Shown here one piece after another: positions 27,850 to 36,746 of a DNA stretch of 64,000 bases (its first letter is position 1; the number at the start of each line of letters is the position of its first letter). This stretch comes from Pseudomonas aylmerensis (GTDB lineage Bacteria; Pseudomonadota; Gammaproteobacteria; Pseudomonadales; Pseudomonadaceae), in the NCBI RefSeq assembly GCF_001702265.1, contig NZ_MAUE01000012.1:132172-196171 (forward strand), given 5' to 3'. The notes under the pieces are model-generated. The model was not told where the DNA came from and did not search any database. It worked only from the letters and a program-made list of their open reading frames with translations. The position numbers and the translations under genes are program-made.

Positions 27850-27863
27850 AGCGGAGCTGATTG

Positions 27864-28532
27864 ATGGCCTATCAATTCGACTTTGTGCCGGTGCTGGCCA
27901 ATACCGACCTGCTGTTGCGCGGCGCGCTGTTCACCCTTGAGCTGACCGCCATCGGCGCCATCCTGGGGGTAGCCCTGGGCACCGTCGGCGCGGTGGTGCG
28001 GGCGTGGAAGATCCAGCCGTTTGCGTGGTTCTTCGGGGTGTACGTCGAGTTGATCCGCAACACGCCGTTCCTGGTGCAGTTGTTTTTCATCTTCTTCGGC
28101 CTGCCGTCCCTGGGGCTGAAGATCACCGAATGGCAAGCCGCCGTGCTGGCGATGGTGATCAACCTGGGGGCCTACTCCACCGAGATCATCCGCGCCGGCA
28201 TCCAGGCCATCCCGCGTGGGCAACTGGAAGCCGCTGCGGCGCTGGCAATGACGCGCTTCGAGGCGTTCCGCCATGTGGTGCTGCTGCCGGCGCTGGGCAA
28301 GGTGTGGCCGGCCCTGAGCAGCCAGATCATCATCGTGATGCTCGGTTCGGCGGTGTGTTCGCAGATCGCCGCCGAGGAGTTGAGCTTTGCCGCCAACTTT
28401 ATCCAGTCGCGCAATTTCCGTGCGTTCGAAACCTATGCCCTGACCACCCTGGTGTACCTGTGCATGGCGCTGATGATTCGCCAGTTGCTGAACTGGATCG
28501 GCCGCCGGTTTGTGATGAGGAACAGCCGATGA
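27864..28532 (+). CDS. Amino-acid ABC transporter permease 1
   Basis: 222 residues from ATG 27864. This is a HisM/GlnP-type inner-membrane permease with about five helices and the family motif VYVELIRNTPFLVQLFFIFFGLP. The cytoplasmic EAA loop that contacts the ATPase is AIPRGQLEAAAALAMTRFEAF. It starts 14 bases after the binding-protein stop and overlaps the second permease by 4 bases (ATGA). Confidence 0.9.
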   Translation: MAYQFDFVPVLANTDLLLRGALFTLELTAIGAILGVALGTVGAVVRAWKIQPFAWFFGVYVELIRNTPFLVQLFFIFFGLPSLGLKITEWQAAVLAMVINLGAYSTEIIRAGIQAIPRGQLEAAAALAMTRFEAFRHVVLLPALGKVWPALSSQIIIVMLGSAVCSQIAAEELSFAANFIQSRNFRAFETYALTTLVYLCMALMIRQLLNWIGRRFVMRNSR

Positions 28533-29179
28533 GTGATTTCTCCTTCTGGGACATCGTGCGCAACCTCGCCATCGGCTTGCAGTGGACGTTGCTGCTGTCG
28601 CTGGTGGCGTTTATCGGCGGCGGCGTGATCGGCTTGTTGGTGATGACGATGCGCATCAGCCGCAAAGCCTTCCCGCGCAATGTCGCCCGCACCTACATTG
28701 AACTGTTCCAGGGCACGCCGCTGTTGATGCAGCTGTTCCTGGTGTTTTTTGGCATTGCCCTGCTCGGGGTGGATATTTCGCCGTGGCTGGCAGCCGCGAT
28801 TGCCCTGACGCTGTTTACCAGCGCCTACCTCGCCGAAATCTGGCGCGGCTGCGTCGACTCCATCGCCCACGGGCAATGGGAAGCCTCGGCCAGCCTGGCG
28901 TTGAACCCGTTGGAGCAACTGCGCTACGTGATCCTGCCGCAAGCCCTGCGGATTGCCGTGGCGCCGACCGTGGGTTTCTCGGTGCAAGTCATCAAGGGCA
29001 CCGCGGTAACCTCGATCATTGGCTTCACCGAGCTGACCAAGACCGGCGGCATGCTCGCCAACGCCACCTTCGAACCATTCATGGTCTACGGCCTGGTCGC
29101 CCTCGGTTACTTCCTGCTCTGCTACCCCTTGTCCCTCAGTGCCCGCTACCTGGAAAGGAGACTGCATGCCTCTGCTTAG
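28529..29179 (+). CDS. Amino-acid ABC transporter permease 2
   Basis: 216 residues. The second HisM-type permease has TYIELFQGTPLLMQLFLVFFG and the EAA loop HGQWEASASLALNPLEQLR. It pairs with permease 1 to form the heterodimeric channel. Overlaps on both sides (4 bases upstream, 14 downstream) indicate tight translational coupling. Confidence 0.9.
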   Translation: MSDFSFWDIVRNLAIGLQWTLLLSLVAFIGGGVIGLLVMTMRISRKAFPRNVARTYIELFQGTPLLMQLFLVFFGIALLGVDISPWLAAAIALTLFTSAYLAEIWRGCVDSIAHGQWEASASLALNPLEQLRYVILPQALRIAVAPTVGFSVQVIKGTAVTSIIGFTELTKTGGMLANATFEPFMVYGLVALGYFLLCYPLSLSARYLERRLHASA

Positions 29180-29903
29180 AATTTCCGCCCTGCATAAGTA
29201 TTACGGCGATCACCATGTACTCAAGAGCATCGACCTGACCGTCGAAGAAGGCCAGGTGGTGGCGATCATCGGCCGCAGCGGCTCGGGCAAGTCCACCTTG
29301 CTGCGCACACTCAATGGCCTGGAATCCATCAACGACGGCGTGATCGAAGTCGATGGCGAGTACCTCGATGCCGCCCGTGCCGATCTGCGCAGCCTGCGAC
29401 AGAAAGTCGGGATGGTGTTCCAGCAGTTCAACCTGTTTCCGCACCTGACGGTTGGCGAAAACGTAATGCTCGCGCCGCAGGTGGTGCAGAAAGTGCCGAA
29501 AGCCAAGGCGGCCCAACTGGCCCGGCAGATGCTGGAGCGCGTCGGGCTGGGCGAGAAATTCGATGCCTTCCCCGATCGCCTGTCCGGCGGCCAGCAACAG
29601 CGGGTCGCCATCGCCCGCGCCCTGGCCATGTCGCCCAAGGTACTGCTATGCGATGAAATCACCTCGGCCCTCGATCCGGAGTTGGTCAATGAAGTGCTCA
29701 GCGTGGTACGCCAACTGGCCAAGGACGGCATGACCCTGATCATGGTGACCCACGAGATGCGCTTCGCCCGGGAAGTGGGCGACAAACTGGTGTTCATGCA
29801 CCAGGGCAAGGTGCATGAAGTGGGCGACCCCAAAGTGCTGTTCGCCAACCCGCAAACCCCTGAGTTCGCCAACTTCATCGGCTCAGTGGAGCAGCCGGAC
29901 TGA
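29166..29903 (+). CDS. Amino-acid ABC transporter ATP-binding protein
   Basis: 245 residues from ATG 29166. Walker A GRSGSGKSTLLR (about 37), Q-loop VFQQFNLFPHLTV, signature RLSGGQQQRVAIARAL and Walker B VLLCDEITSALDPE are typical of GlnQ/HisP ATPases that energise polar amino-acid import. The 3' end overlaps the convergent fimbrial gene by 29 bases, so the two operons meet tail to tail. Confidence 0.93.
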   Translation: MPLLRISALHKYYGDHHVLKSIDLTVEEGQVVAIIGRSGSGKSTLLRTLNGLESINDGVIEVDGEYLDAARADLRSLRQKVGMVFQQFNLFPHLTVGENVMLAPQVVQKVPKAKAAQLARQMLERVGLGEKFDAFPDRLSGGQQQRVAIARALAMSPKVLLCDEITSALDPELVNEVLSVVRQLAKDGMTLIMVTHEMRFAREVGDKLVFMHQGKVHEVGDPKVLFANPQTPEFANFIGSVEQPD

Positions 29904-30408
29904 CCAGTTCGAAACGGCCCTGCCCCTCCAGCACTGTCTGGCTGCGTACCTGCAGGGCACTGGTGGGCAGGTCGGTATCGATTTCGACCTGAGCCGTCAG
30001 TCGCTTGCCGGCCGCCTGAGCCACCAGGACCTGGCCTGGCAACAACTGCCCGTCGGCGGTCTCACCAGGCCGATGTGCCAGCGTCCACTCGACAACGCGC
30101 CCATCCACCTGGGCCTGCAGGAGAGCCAGGCGAAAGCGCCCCTGCCGGCCAAACAGATACCCTTGCCCGTCTGCTGCGCCGATAAATCTCACGCCGATAG
30201 CCGAGGGCTCCACACACAGCACATTGAGCTGCACCCTGCGCTTACCGAGGGCAAGCAAGGGGCTTTCGGCACGCGACTCGTTGCGGATGACGCCATAGTC
30301 GATACGCGGCTGGCTGACGGACAGCCGGCAGTTTTCTGCCTGTACACCCTCAGCGATCAACACCGTACAGAACAGGGCAAGACACTTGGTCTTGAACTTA
30401 AAGGACAT
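29875..30408 (-). CDS. Minor fimbrial subunit/adhesin-like protein of the chaperone-usher operon
   Basis: 177 residues from ATG 30408 (MSFKFKTKCLALFC), which overlaps the usher stop by 11 bases. A signal peptide ends near GVQA/ENCRLSV. The N-terminal CRLSVSQPRIDYGVI and the alternating beta pattern resemble fimbrial subunits of the DUF1120/SCPU sort. The two cysteines near the mature N terminus and in LNVLCVEPS would form the subunit disulfide. It is the last gene of the operon, where tip or minor subunits usually lie. Its role as a minor pilin is inferred from context. Confidence 0.7.
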   Translation of the reverse strand: MSFKFKTKCLALFCTVLIAEGVQAENCRLSVSQPRIDYGVIRNESRAESPLLALGKRRVQLNVLCVEPSAIGVRFIGAADGQGYLFGRQGRFRLALLQAQVDGRVVEWTLAHRPGETADGQLLPGQVLVAQAAGKRLTAQVEIDTDLPTSALQVRSQTVLEGQGRFELVSPAAPLSR

Positions 30409-32899
30409 GGCACACCGCCGAGGTTGTCTCATAGAATTTGTCATTGTCGGCCTCGGCCTCGGGAACAACGTTGAGCCGGCAAGAGGATGAGTCCGGCAGT
30501 GCAACCCTGAGGTCTAGCGAGTCATTGACGTCATTCAGGAAGATCATGCCGTCACCCACCACACTGGTCAGGAAGCGCTTGTTTTTGTCGAACACCGCAG
30601 CGCCCTGTGGCAGCGCTTGGCCTTGCTCATCAGTGGCGGTGAGCAGTACACGGCGCACGCTCACCACATCGAATGCCACGGTATTGACCGACCCTCGCCC
30701 GGCAGCCAGCACTTGGGTGCCGTTTTTCAGGTCAACGCGTTTTGGCAGGGACTGGGTCTGCACTTCAATGCGGCTGTCGGTATAGGCGGGCAAGCCCGGG
30801 ATTACGGCCTGTCCGCTGAAGTCCGTCCATACCGGGCCGTACGGGGTGTCGAGCTTCGCAGCGCCGATATTGCCCACCGATGCAATGCCAAATGTGTCCT
30901 GCACCGCATACGGCGAGAAGGTCACCCCGCCGGCGTGAGCCACCACGCCACCCTGTAACTGCCCGTTGTATAGAGTGCCCAGCGGGTCCTGGCTGACGCC
31001 CAGGCCGACCCGCGTGTAACGTGGCATCAGCTCCACCTGGCCGCGCATCGATTGCTCGCGGGCACTGAGGTCACGCTCGACGCCCACCTCGTAATTGACG
31101 TAATCATTGACCCGCTCACTGAGCGCAGTGCCGGCACGGGATTGATCACCACGCCGACTGATATAGCTGTTCACGCGACGGTCACTGCCCAGCGGCACGC
31201 TGACCTGCAGCCGCACGGACAGATCATTGTCCAGGGCCGCATCGCGACGATTGTCATCGCGTGTGCCGTCACGGCGTGACTGACGGCCGCCCACCTGTGA
31301 GTCGGCCACCAACGCGACATCGGCGTGCCGGAACGATTTATTCCACGATGCAAACACATGGTCGGCCGATTGCCCATCAAACTGGGCACTGCGGGTATAG
31401 CCCAGGGAAAATGCTCCCAGGGTGGTGTCGACCCAGCTCACACCTGCCGTGTACTGATTTTTGAAACGCGCATCCAGGTCATCGACCCTGGCTGAGCGGC
31501 CCGCTTCATGGACTTCGCGATAGCCACGGGTCTGCGTGGTCGCGCTGAGGTTGACGTCCACATTGGCGTGGACCGGGCTGCTCACCGATACGCTGCTGCG
31601 AGCCCCGGATACCGCGTCACGGCTATCACGAGACACGTTATGGCGAGCCCCCACGGAAACCCGCTGGAACAGCACACTGCCCAGGGTGCCACCTGCCGAC
31701 CAATATTCATCGGTGCTCAACAAGCCAAGGCCGGCGGACGAATCGCGTCCCAGGCCCCACGTGCCGCTGCCCATGGCGACCACCGGCGTGGGGCCTTGTT
31801 CATGTGCATTCTTGCGCACCTTGCCCAACGAGAAATAATACCCAGGTGCCGCCGGCGTACTCCCTGCGAACGACGCCGCCGGCACCACGAAACTGCGCTT
31901 GGCGCCCCGCACATCGATGACACTGACCTCCAGGTCGCTGGTGCTGTTGAGCAACGGCAAACCGGTCAGCCGAAAGGGGCCTTCGGGCACCAGCGTGCTG
32001 TGAATCAGCACGCCGGACTGGCGCACCTCAATGCGCGACTGGCTTTGGGCCAACCCCTCGACCACGGCGTTGTTACTGCCTGCCGGCGCTCGCGATTGGC
32101 CATCGGGAGAAAACTGCACGCCGGATAACTGCAGGCCACCAAACAGCGGGTTGTTGCTGGAGAGTTGCCCCACCTGGAAGGTCGATTGCAACGCACTCAG
32201 GTCTCGCTGGGCGTAGGCGTACAGGTGCTCGTTGCGGGCCACACCGTTGTCGGATACATAGAATTGGCGGCTGCGAACAATCCAGTCGCCGAGGTTGAAG
32301 CCGGCCTCGGTATAGGCCGAAACGAAGCGATTGGGTCCACTGTCCGAATAGCTGTTGAACCCCTGTACGTCATAGTTGAATAACGCCGCCGCACCACCCC
32401 GGGCAAATTGCCCCGCCTCCCATTGCGGCTCACGCAGTGATCCGGTGGGCACCACCAACGCGATCTCCTCGTTGCCGGGGCGCAGGCGCACCATCGTCGT
32501 CGGGAACGCGCCAAGGAAGTCATGGCAAGCCTGGTCTGCAGTCGCGCCTTTGTGAAGCACGCGGCCAGGCTCGATCAACCCGGCTTTTTCCAGCAGCCCC
32601 TTGGTAAAACACAATTGCCCCTGGGCGTCGAACCGAGCATCGACCAACCCCAGCGGATTGCCATTGACCTGCAGCCCCACCACCTGCACGCCCTCGCGAA
32701 AGCGCGCGGCACTGCGAAAGTAGTCGGAGACCTTCGGGTCGATACCGTGGGTGGTGAGTGCCGCGAGGTCGAACCCCTCCCCCAACTCCAGCGCCGGGGC
32801 GAAGCCGGGCAGCCCCCATAGCGTCGCCATCCCCATCAATAGCGTGGGTCGGCGCGGCCACACAAAAGCCACACGCCTGTTATTCGACTGGTTGTTCAT
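30398..32899 (-). CDS. Fimbrial outer-membrane usher protein
   Basis: 833 residues from ATG 32899, a normal usher length. After a signal sequence it has the N-terminal periplasmic domain, the large 24-strand barrel (for example FVSAYTEAGFNLGDWIVRSRQ), the plug region, and C-terminal domains (VLLTATDEQGQALPQGAAVF) ending in a cysteine pair (SSCRLNVVPE, SAVCHVL). PapC-type ushers accept chaperone-subunit complexes and polymerise the fimbria through the outer membrane. It starts 7 bases after the chaperone stop. Confidence 0.93.
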   Translation of the reverse strand: MNNQSNNRRVAFVWPRRPTLLMGMATLWGLPGFAPALELGEGFDLAALTTHGIDPKVSDYFRSAARFREGVQVVGLQVNGNPLGLVDARFDAQGQLCFTKGLLEKAGLIEPGRVLHKGATADQACHDFLGAFPTTMVRLRPGNEEIALVVPTGSLREPQWEAGQFARGGAAALFNYDVQGFNSYSDSGPNRFVSAYTEAGFNLGDWIVRSRQFYVSDNGVARNEHLYAYAQRDLSALQSTFQVGQLSSNNPLFGGLQLSGVQFSPDGQSRAPAGSNNAVVEGLAQSQSRIEVRQSGVLIHSTLVPEGPFRLTGLPLLNSTSDLEVSVIDVRGAKRSFVVPAASFAGSTPAAPGYYFSLGKVRKNAHEQGPTPVVAMGSGTWGLGRDSSAGLGLLSTDEYWSAGGTLGSVLFQRVSVGARHNVSRDSRDAVSGARSSVSVSSPVHANVDVNLSATTQTRGYREVHEAGRSARVDDLDARFKNQYTAGVSWVDTTLGAFSLGYTRSAQFDGQSADHVFASWNKSFRHADVALVADSQVGGRQSRRDGTRDDNRRDAALDNDLSVRLQVSVPLGSDRRVNSYISRRGDQSRAGTALSERVNDYVNYEVGVERDLSAREQSMRGQVELMPRYTRVGLGVSQDPLGTLYNGQLQGGVVAHAGGVTFSPYAVQDTFGIASVGNIGAAKLDTPYGPVWTDFSGQAVIPGLPAYTDSRIEVQTQSLPKRVDLKNGTQVLAAGRGSVNTVAFDVVSVRRVLLTATDEQGQALPQGAAVFDKNKRFLTSVVGDGMIFLNDVNDSLDLRVALPDSSSCRLNVVPEAEADNDKFYETTSAVCHVL

Positions 32900-32906
32900 C
32901 GGTCGA

Positions 32907-33623
32907 TCAACCCTCGTCGGCATTGATCAGGGCCCGATAGCTATCCGCCGAAAACCCGTAGAGCGTGGCCGGCCTGATCTCGACGCCCGTCACGCCCTCC
33001 AGCGCGCCGTCGACCTGCACCGCAAGCGCTTCCCCCGGCAACACATAGGTGCGCGGCAAGGTGGCGAGCCCCCCTTGGGGCAGCAACTGCACCTGTGGCT
33101 CCAGGCGTACCACGTAAGCGCTGTCGTTGTGGACCGTAAGACTTTTGCCCGCACGCTTCCACTTCAGCAGCTCCCAGGGCGTGTCGTGCACAGGAAGATC
33201 CTTTGGGTGCAGGATCAGCGGTAAATTCTGCCGCAAGGTGATACCAATCGTCGCACCGCCTGGGCCGCGTGCCTGGGGGATGCCCTCGAAAGACACCCGC
33301 TTCAATCGCTGGGTCTTCAGGGGTTCCTTCAATGTGGCGATAAAACGTACCAACTGGGTTTCACCCGCCTCCACGCGTGTGATGGGCGGCGTCACGATCA
33401 ACAGAGGCTCGACGTCTTCGGGCACATTTTCCACGACTGAGTGAAGTAGCGCCGGCCCAGGGTCGGTATTCTTGATATTTATCGTTGCTTCGCCCTGTGC
33501 TTCATAAAGCACAACGACGGTGGTTTCCGGCAACATGCCATCCGCGAGGGCAACACTGTTAAAACACAACAACAAACCTGCACAAAACAACCGCGCATTA
33601 TTTATGACTGAAAGACTAAGCAC
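32907..33623 (-). CDS. Periplasmic fimbrial chaperone (PapD family)
   Basis: 238 residues with a signal peptide (NARLFCAGLLLCFNSVALA). The two immunoglobulin-like domains are recognisable by the G1-type strand TQLVRFIATLKEPL, the conserved RVSFEGIPQ and the domain-2 NLPLILHPKDLPV. It donates a beta strand to subunits and delivers them to the usher. It follows the major subunit gene after a 100-base gap that holds a hairpin. Confidence 0.92.
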   Translation of the reverse strand: MLSLSVINNARLFCAGLLLCFNSVALADGMLPETTVVVLYEAQGEATINIKNTDPGPALLHSVVENVPEDVEPLLIVTPPITRVEAGETQLVRFIATLKEPLKTQRLKRVSFEGIPQARGPGGATIGITLRQNLPLILHPKDLPVHDTPWELLKWKRAGKSLTVHNDSAYVVRLEPQVQLLPQGGLATLPRTYVLPGEALAVQVDGALEGVTGVEIRPATLYGFSADSYRALINADEG

Positions 33624-33676
33624 CCAGTATTCCCCACGACATAAGTTGGCGATTGATAATCAGGCCCGGATAAAAC

Positions 33677-33710
33677 AGCCGACAAGAAATACACACATTT
33701 CTGATCGGCT
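33677..33710 (-). terminator. Intercistronic hairpin between pilin and chaperone genes
   Basis: On the transcribed minus strand, AGCCGA...AGAAAT pairs with ATTTCT...TCGGCT (arms interrupted by small bulges, loop of about 6) and is followed by GTTTTATCC. It sits 13 bases after the major subunit stop. Such structures commonly cause partial termination or stabilise the upstream pilin mRNA, giving excess subunit over chaperone and usher. The position supports this; function is inferred. Confidence 0.6.
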
Positions 33711-33723
33711 ATCATTCAGTCGC

Positions 33724-34380
33724 TTAGATGTAACTCAACTCAAGTGTTGCGCGCCCATCAAGGGTAATGTCACGACTCAAGTCCAGGTCTTGCGCCCTGT
33801 TGATCACTGCGCGCACCGCAATGGTCCCGGTCAGCTGAGGAATCGAGGCCGGGGAAATCGCAGTGCCGCTGCGCCACGAGTATTGAGAGGGCGATTGGGC
33901 AACCTTACCGTCGCTGCTCTGCCAGCCACCGGAACCGACACGCATGATCGGAAACAGCGTCGCAGTGCTTGTCCTCAGGTCCCTGAGGGTGACCGCAAAG
34001 CCGCCGGTGCGCCGACCAGACACCATGCCCAAGCCATAGTTATGCGTTTCGGTATAACCCGAACCCAATGCATTGAGGATCCCCGAGACCTTGCTGGCGG
34101 ACTGCAGGTCGACAAATCTCAGTCCGAACGTCATGGGTGTGCTGCCGCAACTGACGCTCAGGGGCGTGGTTCGTTCGGCCAGGGGGTTGAAGGCGGTCTG
34201 CTGCAACGTGCCCGAGGGAATATCGCCGTAGTTGATAATCCCGCCACCGGTCATGCTGAGGTTGCAGGCTGTGGGCTTGATAGTGCCCCTGACAATCAGC
34301 TCGGCACTGGTGGACGCATGAACATTGAGGGCGCCAGCCAGGCACGCGATACCAAGAGTCAATCCAACAATTTTTTTCAT
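33724..34380 (-). CDS. Major fimbrial subunit, DUF1120 family
   Basis: 218 residues. A signal peptide (GLTLGIACLAGALNVHA) is followed by ELIVRGTIKPTACNLSMTGG, the DUF1120 start with the first cysteine; the second is in LSVSCGSTPM. The C terminus DGRATLELSYI has the penultimate tyrosine typical of donor-strand fimbrial subunits. It is first in the operon subunit-chaperone-usher-minor subunit. DUF1120 fimbriae are widespread in P. fluorescens and P. syringae relatives and poorly characterised. Confidence 0.88.
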   Translation of the reverse strand: MKKIVGLTLGIACLAGALNVHASTSAELIVRGTIKPTACNLSMTGGGIINYGDIPSGTLQQTAFNPLAERTTPLSVSCGSTPMTFGLRFVDLQSASKVSGILNALGSGYTETHNYGLGMVSGRRTGGFAVTLRDLRTSTATLFPIMRVGSGGWQSSDGKVAQSPSQYSWRSGTAISPASIPQLTGTIAVRAVINRAQDLDLSRDITLDGRATLELSYI

Positions 34381-34827
34381 AATCGACCTGTCATCTAAAG
34401 TTAGGAGGCGCCTTTATTTGCGCTTGAATAAACAAGCCATAAATAAATAACACCACGGCAAGATTGCCGAGTGACAGTCTGTCGCTTTGATGCCCGAACA
34501 AAGAATAAGACGACACCGTGATTACTGTGGGAGTGATATAAACAAACTGTCATCTGAGCGCGCCGCAACAGTAGTCCCGAACCACTTAACGAATAGAACC
34601 CTGACGTTTAATTTGTAGGCGAAATCATAATCAGCCGTCCATAAGCACGAAGTTATATATTCCTACAGCTTCCAACGACTGTGCTAACAGTGGTGCGGAA
34701 AGTTTGACTACATTTCCTACAGTAATCGCCTACAGACGACCTGAGAGAAATTCCCGCAGCACTACGCGTTGGCGTTGGCGGTCGATCGTGGCACGATGGC
34801 AAGGTTATCGACCGAGACCCCCAAACC
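34381..34827. promoter_or_regulatory. AT-rich divergent regulatory region of the fimbrial operon and ppx, with CCTACAG repeats
   Basis: 447 bases without a gene, clearly more AT-rich than its surroundings. CCTACAG occurs at 34662, 34716 and 34729, the last two 13 bases apart in tandem, and the inverted form TGTAGG at 34614. TTTCCTACA and TTCCTACA resemble half-sites recognised by EvgA/BvgA-type NarL-family regulators, as I recall them. A fimbrial promoter would be expected near 34400-34500 and a ppx promoter after 34735. No clear -10/-35 pair was assigned. Confidence 0.45.
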
Positions 34828-36330
34828 ATGCCGCAATCCCAAGCCAAGAATCTGTCCCTGATCGCCGCCATCGACCTGGGCTCCAACAGCTTTCACATGG
34901 TCGTGGCCAAGGCCCAGAACGGCGAAATCCGCATCCTTGAGCGGCTCGGCGAGAAAGTGCAACTGGCCGCCGGGATCGACGACGAGCGTCAGCTCAATGA
35001 AGAATCCATGCAGCGCGGGCTCGATTGCCTCAAGCGTTTTGCCCAACTGATCAACGGCATGCCCCTGGGCGCCGTACGAATCGTCGGCACCAACGCCCTG
35101 CGCGAAGCACGCAACCGCGGCGAATTCATCCGCCGCGCCGAGGAAATCCTCGGGCACCCGGTGGAGGTCATCTCCGGCCGTGAAGAGGCGCGCCTGATCT
35201 ACCTGGGTGTCTCGCACACGCTGGCCGACACACCGGGCAAGCGCCTGGTCGCGGACATCGGCGGCGGCAGTACCGAGTTCATCATCGGCCAACGCTTCGA
35301 ACCACTGCTGCGCGAAAGCCTGCAGATGGGCTGCGTCAGCTTTACCCAACGCTATTTCAAGGACGGCAAGATCACCCCGGCACGCTACGCCCAGGCCTAC
35401 ACGGCGGCGCGCCTGGAGATCATGAGCATCGAACACGCCCTGCATCGCCTGACCTGGGATGAAGCCATCGGTTCGTCCGGCACCATCCGTGCCATCGGCC
35501 TGGCCTTGAAAGCCGGCGGTCATGGCACCGGCGAGGTCAACGCCGAAGGCCTGGCGTGGCTCAAGCGCAAGCTGTTCAAACTGGGCGATGCCGAGAAAAT
35601 CGACTTCGACGGCATCAAGCCCGACCGTCGCGCCATCTTCCCGGCCGGCCTGGCGATCCTCGAAGCGATCTTCGACGCCCTCGAGCTGCAACGCATGGAC
35701 CACTGCGACGGCGCCTTGCGCGAAGGCGTGCTCTACGACCTGCTGGGCCGTCACCACCATGAGGACGTGCGTGAGCGTACCCTCAGCTCGCTGATGGAGC
35801 GTTATCACGTCGACCTGGAGCAGGCCGCCCGTGTCGAGCGCAAAGCCTTGCACGCATTCGACCAGGTGGCCGAAGACTGGGACCTCGAAGACGGCGTATG
35901 GCGTGAGCTGCTGGGTTGGGCGGCCAAGGTGCATGAAGTGGGCCTGGATATCGCCCACTACCATTACCATAAGCATGGCGCCTACCTCATCGAGCACTCG
36001 GACCTCGCCGGGTTCTCCCGCGAGGACCAGCAAATGCTCGCGCTGCTGGTGCGCGGCCATCGCCGCAACATCCCCAAGGACAAGTTCGCCGAATTCGGCG
36101 ACGAAGGCATCAAGCTGATCCGCCTGTGCGTGCTGCTGCGCTTTGCGATCCTGTTCCACCACATCCGCGGCACCCAGGAAATGCCCCAGGTGACCCTGCG
36201 CGCCAACGGCGAGAGCCTCGACGTGGTGTTCCCGAAAGGCTGGCTGGACGAGAACCAACTGACCCAGGCGGACTTCGCCCAGGAAGCGGAGTGGCTGACG
36301 CGGGTGGGGTTCAGCCTGAACCTGCGCTGA
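34828..36330 (+). CDS. ppx: Exopolyphosphatase
   Basis: 500 residues, the usual length for PPX. The ASKHA-type phosphate-binding loop is [15 protein letters not shown], with [14 protein letters not shown] and [14 protein letters not shown]-terminal HD-like helical domain follows ([21 protein letters not shown]). It removes terminal phosphates from polyphosphate, or hydrolyses pppGpp. The gene converges on ppk, separated by a large repeat and a terminator. Confidence 0.95.
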   Translation: MPQSQAKNLSLIAAIDLGSNSFHMVVAKAQNGEIRILERLGEKVQLAAGIDDERQLNEESMQRGLDCLKRFAQLINGMPLGAVRIVGTNALREARNRGEFIRRAEEILGHPVEVISGREEARLIYLGVSHTLADTPGKRLVADIGGGSTEFIIGQRFEPLLRESLQMGCVSFTQRYFKDGKITPARYAQAYTAARLEIMSIEHALHRLTWDEAIGSSGTIRAIGLALKAGGHGTGEVNAEGLAWLKRKLFKLGDAEKIDFDGIKPDRRAIFPAGLAILEAIFDALELQRMDHCDGALREGVLYDLLGRHHHEDVRERTLSSLMERYHVDLEQAARVERKALHAFDQVAEDWDLEDGVWRELLGWAAKVHEVGLDIAHYHYHKHGAYLIEHSDLAGFSREDQQMLALLVRGHRRNIPKDKFAEFGDEGIKLIRLCVLLRFAILFHHIRGTQEMPQVTLRANGESLDVVFPKGWLDENQLTQADFAQEAEWLTRVGFSLNLR

Positions 36331-36350
36331 CCTCGAAGCAGGCAGCTAGC

Positions 36351-36677
36351 GTGGCATGAGGGCTTGTTGTCTGTGCCAAGCGGGCCTTGTTGGAGTAGGC
36401 AAGCGTGTTGTCTGTGGCAAGTAGGCCTTGTGTGGGTGGCAAGCGAACTTCTTGTGGCGAGCGGGCTTGCCCCGCGTTGGGGCGCGAAGCGGCCCCATCA
36501 AGCCACCGAGGAGCGTCAGTCAGAGCGCGTTTGCAGGTTTTGGGGCGGCTGCGCCACCCAACGCGGGGCAAGCCCGCTCACCACAAACAGCCCACTCCCC
36601 ACAAAAGGCCCGCTCACCACAAAGAGCCCGCTCCCCACAAAAGGCCCGGTCACCACAAAAAAGCCCGCTCGCCACAA
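36351..36677. repeat. 131-bp palindromic element (copy 2) flanked by tandem half-copies
   Basis: The core (36454-36584) is the same length and has the same ends as the copies at 13351 and 42874. To the left are five degenerate direct copies of the left end (starting about 36351, 36373, 36395, 36414 and 36436, spaced 19-22 bases). To the right are five copies of the right end, consensus AGCCCGCTCACCACAA (starting 36589, 36607, 36625, 36643 and 36662, spaced 18-19). The whole is an extended inverted repeat centred on the core. It fills the gap 36331-36698 between ppx and ppk. No gene is supported there. Confidence 0.88.
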
Positions 36678-36698
36678 TAATTGGGCTACACCCAGCAC

Positions 36699-36727
36699 AA
36701 AAAAACGGCCCTTAAAGGGCCGTTTTT
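36699..36727 (-). terminator. Bidirectional Rho-independent terminator between ppk and ppx
   Basis: Stem ACGGCCCTT / AAGGGCCGT is flanked by a seven-base A-tract and a five-base T-tract, 20 bases after the ppk stop. It can stop transcripts of both convergent genes. Confidence 0.9.
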
Positions 36728-36746
36728 CATGCTGCCAGGTAAAGCC

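Noticed and set aside
36351..36677. Regular 18-base repeats considered as a CRISPR-like array
   Set aside because: The copies differ at several positions, have 2-3-base separations instead of unique spacers, and are mirrored by inverted copies. No cas gene is present.
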